A DNA stretch of 64,000 nt from Euborellia annulipes (GCA_023213315.1 JAKCPI010001711.1:62001-126000); one strand, 5' to 3'; positions 8,113 through 18,253 are shown, counted from the first letter of the stretch. Program-made: numbers and translations. Notes: generated by a model from the letters alone, not told the origin.

Positions 8113-9789
8113 AAAAACTAATTTTTTTTCAATGACACCTACACTACACTCCCCCCCCCACCTCCTCCTTTCTACAGCTTATATTCTCCCTCCACCCTTC
8201 GTGAAATACAAATTATTTAATTTCATATTCAAAAGAATCGTTTTTCGCAGTTAAATTATTTGTTTCTATTATTTTTTTTTTCAACGTTAAAATGCATTAT
8301 AATTACCTTTAATAAGACACTCAAGAGGGTGTGCTGGTTGACGGTGAGGTCAGGGTGGGTTACACTATATTAATTATTCACTTTGATTCACTTTAAACGC
8401 AAATAATCTCGGCGCCTGCCAGCAGGCCACTCACTCGACTGAACGAGACTTGTCTCTCTCTCTCTTTGTATAGGAAAAAAAATAGATGAAAATAACAATT
8501 CCCTTTTTATTAAAAGTAAAAAAATAACTTTTGCTCTAATCTAACTATATTTAGAGCTGGAAAAGAATGTCAACAAGTGATTTGGAATATTCCAAGGCCT
8601 TATTTACATAATCAACCCTTCATCCCCCTAAATAAAATAATAATCAACGCTATTTTATTGTTTTCTATTTATTTGGCTTCGATTTAGCTAAAATAAATTT
8701 AAAAAAACATTTTTTTTTTTCAATTTTTTAACCCCATATCTAATCCAAATAAATAAAATAATTAACAATGCTATCGCCTTCGTCGAGCTTCGCGTCTAGT
8801 CAGAAAAAAATTAAAACCCTGAAAAACTTCCCTGGATCCGCCTTTGGGTTTTACACATAGTATAATTTTCTAGAATGAGTCTTACTTTAGGCCAGTGGTT
8901 TCCAAACTTTACTGTTACAACGCCTCCCTTAAAAATATTTAATCATATGACGCTCCCTCCCCACACATTTAATAAAATAATACAAAAACAAAAATATTTA
9001 ATTCCAAAACAAAATATTTAATACTAAAAAATATAAATTTATATAAAAATATTTTTTTTATTTATTCATATTTATTATTTTAATTAAAAACTACGTCCCA
9101 GAATCTTCTAAATTATTTTATTATTTTATTTATAAAACTAGCAACCATTTGGAAAATTGATCTTGGTGGCCAATATTATCGCCTCCCCTTAGTCTAGTCC
9201 GCGCCTCCCTAGGGAGGCGCGCCTCACAGTTTGGAAAACGCTGTTTTACAGAATGATTTGGATCAAATTGTGGAGAGGTGTAGTTCTAATTCGATGGAAC
9301 TCAACCACTCATATTTAGTTAGGTTTGGTTGTAGAAGTTTGATTTCTTGTGAAAATTATTTTATCAATGGAAATATTATCAATCTAAATTTTATAAATAT
9401 TTGGGAATTCACATTCAGGCGAATTTAAAGTGTGATACACATATAAATTTTATAGTGAATAAGGCATATAGGAAGTTAGGGATGTTTGGGAGAGTTTTGA
9501 GGGGTACGTCTAGGCAAGTCAAATGCAAAGTTTATTTAACTTATGTGAGACCTAATTTAGAGTATTGTTCAATACTGTGGGACAAACATTCGCAGCAGTT
9601 AGAGGAGAAGATAGAAATGGTTCAGAGAAGGGCTGCTAGATTTGTTTTTGGAAAAGTTGTTCGATTTAGTAGTCCTATTTTGATGAATAAAGAGTTAGGT
9701 TGGGCTAGTTTATTTGAAAGATTAGTAAAAAAAGGGTTCGAACAAAGGAAAACCGTAATTAAATCCTTACAAACTAAATCGTCTTCTAT

Positions 9790-10072
9790 CTTAGCCTTAT
9801 TCCTATGTGGGGTCGGTAAAATCTATTTATATAATTCCCTAATGTCCGTTTGTTTATCTGTCCGTCTGTCACGCTCTATTTGGGCAAATTCCCGTTGGAA
9901 TTTTAAAACGAAAAAAAGGCCGCAGGCGGGTCCGAGCCAGCTGTCGGGGGGCCCAGGGGGGAGGCGCGTAGTTAGTTTATAAAGAAATGAGACCAAGAAA
10001 AAAGTAAGCCGACCCGTAAATAATAACATTCTCCCTGTCATTAGTTCGAGCAATGGGCTCCATTCTACACGT
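9790..10072. other. Unassigned GC-rich repeat segment
   Basis: It follows the LINE remnant. Phrases such as 'ggccgcaggcgggtccgagccagctgtcggggggcccagg' recur in altered form at 44140-44215 ('gcgcctagggcgggtcccagccagttggagggg'). The (TCTG)-like run at 9843-9868 and the sequence after it may be a decayed mobile element. No ends were located and no gene was recognised. Confidence 0.35.
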
Positions 10073-10080
10073 GTACTGTC

Positions 10081-10291
10081 CAAGGGCGGATACAAGGGGG
10101 GGGGGGGTAAAGGGGGTAATTACCCCTAATTAAAAATTAATACTTAAAAATTTGATTTGTATTTATATTGTCAAACCAGTACAGAATGTGCCTTTAAATT
10201 ACCGAAATTAAGAAAAAATAGTGTGCTGTGCGACGAGTCACATTAGATTACCCCCCCCCCCCCCCGAGAAACACCTCTGGATCCGCCCTTG
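10081..10291. mobile_element. hAT-like MITE (CAAGGGCGGAT family), 211 bp
   Basis: The ends are CAAGGGCGGATACAAGGG and CCTCTGGATCCGCCCTTG. The flanks are GTACTGTC (10073-10080) and GTACTCCC (10292-10299), 6 of 8 matching. This is the cleanest short member of the family, with a G-run after the left end and a C-run before the right end. Its middle contains 'gtgtgctgtgcgacgagtcacattagatt', a stretch also found at the palindromic tip of the M family. Confidence 0.85.
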
Positions 10292-10431
10292 GTACTCCCG
10301 CTACTGAATTAGTCGCCGGCTAACATTTTCCAGCGGAAGAATGGATATATTATTTTAAGAAAAGCAAATATAGGTAAGAGAAAGTAAAAACATAAAGTTA
10401 TATGAAAAGATAAAAAGAAATGATTGATTAC

Positions 10432-10590
10432 TTGTCTGATTGGCATTCCTTCGAAGAGAAATATAGATTAAATGCGGAATCGCCTGCGGAATAGGCAACT
10501 TTCCATCGGAGCATGGCGACAGAGATCAGGCGGATGCATACGAGATCGAGACGATTGGTCTGTGATGCATCGAGAAAGGAGCTGGAGAAT
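10432..10590 (-). other. Candidate exon B (minus strand)
   Basis: On the minus strand the acceptor ctcttcttgtttcag leads 159 nt that are markedly more GC-rich than the surroundings and end at AGACAA before GTAATC. One frame (offset 1) is open for 52 codons and reads FSSSFLDASQTNRLDLVCIR and on; the other two stop. It also contains MLRWKVAYSAGDSAF after an internal ATG. Because exon C has stops in all frames ahead of its own ATG, exon B would be 5'UTR or belong to another transcript. It is not recognised. Confidence 0.4.
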
Positions 10591-11533
10591 CTGAAACAAG
10601 AAGAGAATAAGAAATTAATAAAATAATCAAACCTCTACTTCATATGCAAGATATTTACAGTATCTAATTATATTATATGACAATTTAAAAAAATATCCAA
10701 ATCAAAATAAATTTGAGTTGAAATATAAATGAATATTATGAGTGATTGATAGCATTGTAAAATTGCAAAAGAGGGTTAATAATTTTAAAATTAGTAAAAA
10801 AAAAAAAAAAAATTCAATAAAAATATATTGGCATACATATGAATTAGCAATGATAGACATTCTACAGTGAACCCCTCCTACCTGATTATAGTGACGCATC
10901 AATTCAGAGAGTAATATTAAGAAGAGAGTCACATAATTTTTATAAGCTCAATCGCATAAATAAACGGGCAGTTTTTTTTCTAAATAAAATCATAAAATAG
11001 AATTTTTTTATTTATTTATTTTTTTTTTTAATGTAATTGTAATAATTAAAGTCTACGGTTATTAGTTTAAATTTTGCCAAAAAAATTATATCTCTGATCA
11101 TTGAGACTATTTTTTTCTTTTATCTAAGGGAAGGGGGGCTGGTTATGCCACTGTAATATACATGTATATTCAAAATAAATTTTAATCTTATAAAAATTTT
11201 TTTATGAAAATTAGTAAAAACATCGGAGAGATTAGTTCAAATAAGTGATCCAGAGATTTTCAAAATGAATCCAACATTATATTAAAATAATTATGAGGGA
11301 GTAATATTAAGAAGAAGGATCTATGTGTATACAAAAATGCTCAGAACAAAGAAAAATCGATAAAGTCTAATGAATTTGTTTTTGTAGATGGAAAATGTAG
11401 ATAGAAATAAAGAATATCTTAGAACTAATTTATCCATATCTTTCCTCATTCTTTTTATAAATAAGGTTTTATTCATGAAGTTCATTTTACTAGTAAATAA
11501 TTTTACTAAAAAGCAAGTGAAACACAAACAAAA

Positions 11534-12220
11534 AAATCTGGTGTGACTGCCGCACAGCACACAACTTTCTCTTACCTTCGGTAATCGAAAGTTGTGTACT
11601 GTGCTTGTCACACCAGATTTTTTGTGTCGACATGTATTTAGTTTCCGACAGTAGGGTACAATTGAATTCAAGATGTAAAATTTATAAGTATGGGAAAATA
11701 TTTATATTTTGATACCATGGCAACCATTTCTCCTATCTTTTCTATGGAGTACAAGAGTAAAGTGGTCTTCAGAAGATTTCAATCACAAAATGAGAATATA
11801 CATTTTAAAGAGCAACTAAAAAATAGTTGATATATGAATTTTAAAAAAAATCGTTGGAGCAAATTTTGAGAAAATCGAAAAAAACTGAAAAAGTGAATCA
11901 GTAAAGTACTAGTACTCTTTGGTAGATTTTGTTCAAAAGCTTCGTGTCACGTCCCATGGGGGTGCCTAACTTAAATATAAAATTTCAACTTCCTAGCTCT
12001 TTTCGTTCTTGAGATATTTTGTTCACAGACACACAGACACACAGACACACAGACAGACAGACAGACAGACAGACAGACCATGTCGCGAAAACCACTTTTT
12101 TGGATTCAGGGGACCTCAAAACGTGAAGATCCATCAAAATCTCGACATCGAATTTTTGACATGAATCCAATACTTTCTATATATATATTACATATATACA
12201 TAGGTAAGAGAAAGTAAAAA
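11534..12220 (+). mobile_element. M element (mini-me/DINE-1-like), near full length
   Basis: It starts AAAAATCTGGTGTGAC with a palindromic tip (cacacaactttctcttacct | tcggtaatcgaaagttgtg). A body follows with 'gccatggcaaccatttctcctatctt', 'agtaaagtggtcttcagaagatttcaat' and 'aagtactagtactctttgg', then (ACAG)n at 12026-12075, the core 'catgtcgcgaaaaccacttttttgga...cgacatcgaatttttgacatgaatcc', (TA)n, and the end AAGAGAAAGTAAAAA. A (TA)n and a (GTCY)n separated by a conserved core is the described mini-me plan. The long palindrome near one end fits DINE-1/Helentron-associated elements. It is non-coding. Confidence 0.85.
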
Positions 12221-12379
12221 CATGAATAAGGGAAGTAAAAAACAAAACTTGTAGTATTTGTCTTTTTCCTATCGATTTAAAAGTTTTTGAGTTAAGATGC
12301 GTGCCTTCTTTTTTCCAGGCCACAAGTCCGCTTTTAATTTACACAGCCAATTTATGGTTAAGAAACTCAAGGGTCCGAT

Positions 12380-12556
12380 CAGGGCCGGGGGGGGGGCAGT
12401 AGGTGCATGTGCCCCGGGCGGCAGATATCAGGGGGCGGCAATTAAAGAAAGATTTACTAAAAAAAAGGTAAAATGATATGAATTTTGTATAGAAAATTTT
12501 GAGGGGGCGGCAAATTAAATTTTGCACCCCTAAAAAATCTCCTAGTTCCGGCCCTG
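12380..12556. mobile_element. hAT-like MITE (CAGGGCCGG)
   Basis: It starts CAGGGCCGGGG and ends CTAGTTCCGGCCCTG. The flanks are GGTCCGAT and GGTTCGAT (7 of 8). It carries 'gggcggca' on both sides of a purine-rich centre and 'aggtaaaatgatatgaattttgtata', which is also in the MITE at 13671-14077. It is 177 bp and non-coding. Confidence 0.85.
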
Positions 12557-12805
12557 GGTTCGATAGATTAAAATTTAATATTAAACTAATAATTTTAATT
12601 GTATGTAGATGGCCGTAAGGATGATCAATTTAATTATAAGGACCATCGGCCAAAAAATAAATACTTTTGTGTATTATCCGTTTATTTGTAAATATTTCGA
12701 CCCCAGGGATATGGAATCATCTTCAGTACAATCAACAGATGTTTTGCAAATCGTTACTTTTTCCCAATCAATATGACAAAATAGCTGAGCATTTCATGAA
12801 TGCAA

Positions 12806-13477
12806 TTTTTACTTTCTCTTACCTCTATATATATGTTAATATATATAGAGAGAGAAAGTATTGGTTTCATGTCAAAAATTCGATGTTGAGATTTTGATGG
12901 ATATACACGTTTTGAGGTCCCCTGAATCTAAAAAAAGTGGTTTTCGCAACATGGTCTGTCTGTCTGTCTGTGTGTCTGTCTGTGAACAAAATATCTCAAG
13001 AACGAAAAGTGCTAGGAGGTTGAAATTTTATATTTAAGTTAGGCACCTCCATGGGATGTGACACGAAGCTTTTGAACAAAATCGGCCAAAGAGTACTAAT
13101 ACTTTACTGATGCACTTTTTCAGTTTTTTTCGATTTTCTCAAAATTTGCTCCAACGATTTTTTTTAAAATTCATATATCAACTATTTTTTAGTTGCTCTT
13201 TAAAATGTATATTCTCATTTTGTGATTGAAATCTTCTGAAGATCACTTTACTCTTGTTCTCCATAGAAAAGATAGGAGAAATGGTTGCCATGGTAACAAA
13301 ATATAAACATTTTGCCATACTTATAAATTTTACATCTTGAAAATCGAATGTACCATACTGTCGGAAACTAAATACATGTCGACACAAAAAATCTGGTGTG
13401 ACAAGCACAGTACACAACTTTCGATTACCGAAGGTAAGAGAAAGTTGTGTGCTGTGCGCCAGTCACACCAGATTTTT
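12806..13477 (-). mobile_element. M element, near full length
   Basis: A minus-orientation copy running TTTTTACTTTCTCTTACC, (TA)n with (GA)n, core, (TCTG)n at 12954-12985, body, and the palindromic tip ending CACACCAGATTTTT. The lengths and landmarks match the copy at 11534-12220 base for base over long runs, so these two are relatively recent. They lie head to head about 590 bp apart. Confidence 0.85.
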
Positions 13478-13670
13478 ATATAAACTTATCCGACCGAAAG
13501 AAAAATCATCGATATATAATATTAAACAAGGACTGGCTTAAACTTCAAGTTAAAAAAAATGAGTTTTTCACATGTAATCTACCTGAGGTGTAAGAAAAGA
13601 ACTCATTTATAAAAATTATTAAATATTAAAATTAATTAAAATAAATATTAAAAATTAAAATAATTAATTA

Positions 13671-14077
13671 GGGGTCGTCCACATATTACGTGACGCGGTA
13701 GGGGGGGGGGAGAGGATTCTGGACAAAACGTTACTAATTGTGATATGGGGGACCCGGGGGTTTTTCTAAGCGTGACATAAGAATTCAAAATTGAAATTAT
13801 AAAATTTTTTGAAAAAAAAAAAAGGTCGAATGATTTTCACAACAGGGAAAAATGGAGTGATTATTTGAGAAACGAGGGAAAATTTACTAAAAAAAAAATG
13901 TAAATTATATGAATTTTGTATAAGAAATTTTATTCGGGAGGGGGGGGGGGGTAGTAGTTCTAAATTGTGACATAATATTTTAATATTTGTAGGGGGGTTT
14001 GTTTGTATGTGACTCACTGTGACAGGGGGGGGGGGGGACTAGAAAAAAAAGACGTTAAGCAATATGTGGACGACCTC
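13671..14077. mobile_element. TIR MITE (GGGTCGTCCACATATTACGT)
   Basis: The left end GGGGTCGTCCACATATTACG is mirrored by 'gttaagcaatatgtggacgacctc' at the right. The flanks read ttaattA and cTTAA, compatible with a TTAA-type target, which would suggest piggyBac or Kolobok rather than hAT; this is inference. There are several G-runs of 9-11 (13698, 13940, 14026). It has no coding. Confidence 0.7.
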
Positions 14078-14379
14078 TTAAAAATTTAAAAAATTTCCAA
14101 AAAAATAAACAAGGCTTGGGTTCCTAATTTCACTCCTTTGTTGAGCCTTATACTGAATTTTGCGTCTTTGCTAACTCATAGTTAACTAGCTTATCCGAGG
14201 GATAACTAGTTAATTAGAAGTAGGCAATCGGCCCTCCGACGAACAAATCTATTATTTGTTCCTGAAGCTTTTATTCGTGGAGCCTAAGCACTTAAGGCAG
14301 GAGATCGGACGATGGAAGGAAGAAGACAACAAAAAGCTAAGGACAAAAATTCCAAGCGAAGAAATTCATAACAAAATGT

Positions 14380-14660
14380 AATGAGCCTAATGAGACTCAT
14401 TGCAACAGAAATAAGACTAATTAGTAGTCTTCTAACAGGACATTCCTTTAAAATATCATTTAAGGAAGATTGCAGATGTCGCTTCTGCAATCTAACAAAA
14501 GGAACGTCGGGACACATCATGTGCGAATGTATTGCACTAATCCGTCAAAGAAGGCAAATATTCGAAAGGGCTGAAATAAAGCCTGAGGAAATTTCAAAAG
14601 CTCCTTCAAAGAATATAGGGGAGACCGTTGGCCATAGGGGTAGGTGGTCCAGTTGAGATA
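14380..14660 (+). pseudogene. LINE 3' fragment, Cys-His tail of the RT protein
   Basis: The frame reads LLTGHSFKISFKEDCRCRFC and then NLTKGTSGHIMCEC. The spacing C-x2-C...H-x3-C after an LTGH motif is the C-terminal zinc-knuckle region found downstream of RT and RNase H in several LINE clades (for example Jockey-like). It is preceded and followed by non-homologous sequence, and a hAT MITE sits 65 bp downstream. It is a truncated pseudogene. Confidence 0.7.
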
Positions 14661-14725
14661 TTTCCTAGAATAGTTAGATAATTGTGTTATGGATAAGAGT
14701 GAAGGATAATATCTATAGTGATCGG

Positions 14726-15105
14726 CAGGGGCGCCGGAACGAATTTGAATCAGGGGGGGAGAAGTTTTTTTTAGAAAATTAAAATAATTTAATATGTTCA
14801 AATAGTACAAAACAAATCTACTATAAAACTTTAAAAATTTTAAATAAAATCACCATTTTAATAAAATTAAAATTTTAAAAAATTTGCTAGTGATTTTATC
14901 AAAAATTTGGAAAAAAATGAATTTCTTACTCTTTTAATTTTTTTTAATTTAGAAGATTTTATTTTTCAAAAGTAAAAATATATCATTTTTAAAAATAAAT
15001 GAAATAAAAGAAGACATATTGCCCCCCCTCTGCCCCCCCCCCTATAGGATGCCAGGGGGGAGCAATGTACCCTTGCCACCCCCCCCCCCAGTTCCGGCGC
15101 CTATG
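14726..15105. mobile_element. hAT-like MITE (CAGGGGCGCCGGAAC)
   Basis: It starts CAGGGGCGCCGGAAC and ends GTTCCGGCGCCTATG. It is flanked by a perfect 8-bp duplication GTGATCGG (14718-14725 and 15106-15113). The interior is A/T-rich with C-runs near the right end. It is non-coding. Confidence 0.92.
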
Positions 15106-15113
15106 GTGATCGG

Positions 15114-15440
15114 AGCAAATTTGTATGAGTGTGGTTCATTTATTGGTTTTGTGCAACTTGAAGTAAATTTGTTCGAGTCGAATAAAATTGTCTATCTTTG
15201 GTTACTTCGAGCATAACGAGTGAGCATTATGTTTAACCTTCGTAGAGTCTTCGTTTTAACCCTACACAAGAAGTCTTTGGGGTCATATTGACCCTTAAAT
15301 GAAAAAAACTTCACGGAGTACCGGTAGATGGCTACGGTCAGAGGCCGGTTGGGTTTGAGGTGTGGGTCTTCGTGCACGGAAGCATCTAGAGTAGACTAAA
15401 TAAACGGGGATCCCGATTGGAATTTCAAATAATAATAATA
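15114..15440. other. Unique-looking segment with a GGTCA palindrome
   Basis: It has mixed base composition between the hAT MITE and an AT-rich block. It holds a perfect inverted repeat GGGTCATATTGACCC at about 15279-15293. 'ttaaccttcgtagagtcttcgttttaaccctaca' just upstream resembles ends of TTAA-inserting MITEs. No gene was recognised. Confidence 0.35.
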
Positions 15441-15800
15441 ATGATGATGGATTACAAAAATTAAATTATTTTATTCTATCTATTAAAATATGAATGGCGA
15501 TTAAAATAGATAAAAAAAATTTAAATAAAATCTTTGATTTTATTTAAAAATTTAATTTCCTTCGGATTATTTTTAATATAAAAAAAATGATAAACTTTAA
15601 TCCATATTAATTTTCAAAGATTTATCCAAGATAAACTTAAAAAAAAAATACGAATTTGGATTTAAATATATTTACTTAAAAAAAATTTAATTTAAATTAA
15701 TGTTTTCATTAAAAAAAATAATAATAAAATATCAAATATCAAATTAGCGGCGCTAATTGAATTATTTCATTGACTTGATATTTTAATAATAAAGGCTAAT
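15441..15800. other. AT-rich stretch without recognisable genes
   Basis: Very AT-rich (poly-A and poly-T patches, 'aaaaaaaataataataaaat'), ending just upstream of the promoter-like block. No coding, TIR or SINE signal was seen. Confidence 0.5.
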
Positions 15801-15889
15801 AATCAAGAGATGGCAGCACCCATCAATGCAATCGAGCAGTAGGCGTAACGTTTATATGAAAAAAGAAAAAATTCCCCAGAGCTTGTATG

Positions 15890-16045
15890 TCTAACCCCAA
15901 TTCCTATTGGACGGATATAATAAAAGCGGCAGCCAATCAGTAATCGTCTCTTTCCCCAATCGATATCACCCTGAAGAGAAATGGGCGGAGTATGCGATCG
16001 CCACGCCCATTTTCCCCCACTCTTGCCTACTGTGAAAGGCAACAA
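15890..16045 (+). promoter_or_regulatory. Promoter-like block: CCAAT boxes and a GC box
   Basis: Within a sudden rise in GC content lie 'cctattggac' (inverted CCAAT, about 15903), 'cagccaatcag' (direct CCAAT, about 15931), 'atcgatatc' (about 15959, close to a DRE-type TATCGATA) and 'gggcggag' (GC box, about 15982), with 'cacgccca' as its inverse at about 16000. This density of CCAAT and GC boxes is typical of a housekeeping or developmental promoter and unlike the flanking repeats. The orientation was inferred from the donor at 16463. There is no TATA box. It could also work bidirectionally. Confidence 0.5.
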
Positions 16046-16462
16046 CAACAAAACGATGTTTAGTCGACTTGTAACCACTCTAAGGGACACCACGTGTATT
16101 TCAAAATCGGACCCCACCCCACAATTTGCAAATTTTTTAAGAGAAAAAATCATCCTTTCGTGTGTGTGAAAATATTTTTTGGAAAATTTTGCAATTATAT
16201 ATATATATTTATTTATTTATTTATTTATCGAAATTTATCTTTTAAAAAAAATAATAAATAAATAAATAAATATATATATATAAATGGATAATAGAATAAA
16301 TGTGAGTGTCGATCGGTGTACGAGTGTAAACAGGTGGTTGTTCTCAAGTGATTGCTCTTAAAAATAAATAAATATTATTAATATAATATAGTGTTTGATT
16401 AATTGATTGCTTCGTTCTGGATTCCCAACACTGGAATTATCACTCCGATGGTGTCTATTCTG
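16046..16462 (+). other. Probable 5'UTR first exon (plus strand)
   Basis: The region downstream of the promoter-like block runs to a consensus donor: ctattctg followed by GTAAGT at 16463. The transcription start is not defined. An ATG at 16448 would give only MVSIL before the donor. Spliced in phase 0 to the next good exon (40334) that frame meets a stop within eight codons, and the frame that would suit exon 40334 has a stop about 18 codons back and no ATG. So this is best read as untranslated leader, with the start codon in an undetected intermediate exon. Confidence 0.42.
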
Positions 16463-16892
16463 GTAAGTTTATTATTTTATTAAAATTTATAAATATTTAC
16501 ATATCTCGAATATATATTTCAAGGCCAAAGAGAGAGAAAGAGGTCTGTCAACTAAATTAACAGTTAATCCTTTGAGGTGTTCACTTTTTCTGTTTTATTC
16601 AAACCGATTGATTGAAATCAGTCAAAGTGATCGAGACAAATTTTATAGATTATTGAATAAATATTAAAGAGAAAAATTATTTTATTAAATTTCTAATATA
16701 TTAATTTGAGCGAAGAATAGTGATAATAATGATAATCCAACAATTTAATCAAAATAAATTTTAATAATTCCAGTACAAATACTTTTTTTTAATATTAAAA
16801 AATTCGAATACCCCAATAAATTCTATTAAAATTTTTTGTAAGTTTTATACATATTATTGATTCCAGTTTATTTAGGCTTTTGTGGTTTGAAT

Positions 16893-17155
16893 TATTATTA
16901 TTAAGGGGATTTTTAATTAAAAATCACATTTTGTTTATTAATTATTTATTAAAAATATAAATACTGTACAACGTTTCGACTGCTTATTCTGCAGCCGTTA
17001 TCAAGTACTGTGCGCTTGACTCGACTCAAGTGAACTGAACGGCTGCAGAATAAGCAGTCGAAACGTTGTACAGTATTTATATTTTTAATAAATAATTAAT
17101 AACAAAATGTGGTCTATAATTAAAAGTTCTCCTAATAATAATTATTGATTTTACT
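16893..17155. repeat. Fold-back element H-like, copy 3
   Basis: Long near-perfect arms: 'gtttattaattatttattaaaaatataaatactgtacaacgtttcgactgcttattctgcagccgtt' (16932-16998) is mirrored at 17037-17105. The + arm reads CTGAACGGCTGCAGAATAAGCAGTCGAAACGTTGTA. It keeps GAAACGT, but the CTGANGA box is altered (CTGAACG). The loop of about 40 bp contains 'gactcgactcaagtgaac'. It lies in the first intron of the proposed plus-strand gene. Confidence 0.6.
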
Positions 17156-18250
17156 TGATCAATCACTAATATTTTCAGCCATTTTTTTTTCTTCAATCAA
17201 AATAAATATTAACTTTTGCTTATTGTATCAATAAATATTTGCATAATTTTAAATAGCTCTTTTGAAAATATTTATCATTTTATTTTTTAAGAAAGAAGAG
17301 GAGATTTTTTGTAATATAACCGTATGAGATAAAAATTTTTGTTATATACCTGTAGACTAAAATTTAAATTTTATTGTTATAATTTATTAAGACTTTTAAT
17401 TTATTTTTTTATTTATATGTTAAAAAAATTTCAAAATAATATTTAATGAATTTTAAGTCAGAATAGCTGGTGGTTTTTACTTTCTCTTAGCTATATATGT
17501 AATATATAGAAAGAGATTTTTTTTTGTTTTTTTGAAAATAAATTTGGAATGAAGAATTCCGAATTCTTTGTTGTTTTGCAATTTTCTCGATTGCAAATTA
17601 GCATATTCTTATTTTCTTCATTTAATTATCAAATATATTAATGTCATAATAATTGGAAATAATTCACTAAAACCATTTCGTATGATTGATTAGTTTTTAT
17701 TAAATAATAAATTTTTTTTTTTTGTCTCTCTTTGAGCTTTGAAATTGATGTTCTTCTCCATTCGTCTTTTTCTTTCTTTTTATGCATTGCATAAGCATTT
17801 TTTTTTGTTTCTGTCTGGCTGTCTGTTCAGTGTCATTCTCTTAAAAAATATTGTAAATAATAAATAATGCAACTTTACTATCTTTTTTTCTTTTGATAAG
17901 GTCTTCTGAATAAATTATAATTGTTAGGTGAAATTATTATTATTAATATTTTCATAATGGCCTTTTTGCTTCATTTTTCTAACAATATTCTCTCTCCGTT
18001 CATATTTATTTAAATAAATTGGTATAATTTAAGTAAATTTTATCGCTCATAACGGGAAACGAACCATTGATACAATAATTTTAAAAAAACTATATCAGTT
18101 ATGTCCAAACGAAAATATTTACCCGGTCAATAACGAATGTGAAGCGGCATGTAATCAAAATTAAAATGAGTAAATTTAAATTTAATAACAATATTTGGAA
18201 TATAAAAAAAAGTCATGAGGAAACTGTATAGGCCTACACTTATTTAAAAT
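17156..18250. other. AT-rich DNA without recognisable genes
   Basis: Low GC, with T-runs. It includes an isolated M-terminus (tttttactttctcttagctatatatgtaatatata, 17475-17510), so a trimmed M remnant is present. Nothing else was recognised. Confidence 0.5.
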
Positions 18251-18253
18251 ATA

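Larger units (their letters stand above)
7000..9060 (+). repeat. Long repeat R1, copy 1
   Basis: Collinear over about 2 kb with 56190-58327. Shared blocks are a fold-back arm, an M fragment, 'ccctacaaaattctgcaagggattcgatg', 'ggaatgcactt...tattgtgcatt', a SINE tail, 'aatgacacctacact', 'aagacactcaagagggtg', 'actgaacgaga', 'caatgctatcgccttcg.cgagcttcgcgtctagtcag' and 'ctggatccgcctttgggttt', ending inside the CAGTGGTTTCC hAT. Differences are scattered substitutions and short indels, so it is old. It is either one large non-autonomous element or a duplicated segment of nested repeats. Confidence 0.75.
6593..9243. mobile_element. Composite hAT insertion in the LINE
   Basis: The outer ends are CAGTGGTTTCCAAACT (6593) and AGTTTGGAAAACGCTG (9243), flanked by a perfect 8-bp duplication TTTTACAG (6585-6592 and 9244-9251). 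Two short related hAT MITEs lie at the ends, 6593-6846 and 8893-9243, each with its own left and right terminus. Both have 'acgcctccctt', 'tatttaatc.tatgacgc' and 'tagtccg.gcctcccta'. Only the outermost ends carry the duplication, so about 2 kb between the two copies appears to have moved in the same event or been captured later. No transposase is visible. Confidence 0.8.
5820..9760 (+). pseudogene. LINE reverse transcriptase, split by two hAT insertions
   Basis: Three separated pieces form one RT region. 5880-5955 encodes VGDGLSDNEVKSGVIQGSVL and the following GPLLF; 6491-6592 encodes the catalytic ISLFADDSVVYR box; 9252-9760 continues with NDLDQIVERCSSNSMELN and, after a frameshift near 9400, KYLGIHIQ...VNKAYRKLGMF and VRPNLEYCSILWD...VQRRAARFV. 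Skipping the insertions at 5964-6482 and 6593-9243, and one copy of each target duplication, rejoins pieces 1-2 and 2-3 in the same frame. SG-IQGSVLGPLLF and FADD are RT motifs. The clade (Jockey/CR1-like) is a guess. The frameshift and the missing 5' part make it dead. Confidence 0.88.

Noticed and set aside
11321..11671. 116-codon minus-strand frame
   Set aside because: Part of it is the palindromic tip of an M element; no domain or splice structure.
15803..16153. 116-codon minus-strand frame and 62-codon plus-strand frame
   Set aside because: They cover the CCAAT/GC-box block; no recognisable motif and better explained as promoter and leader.
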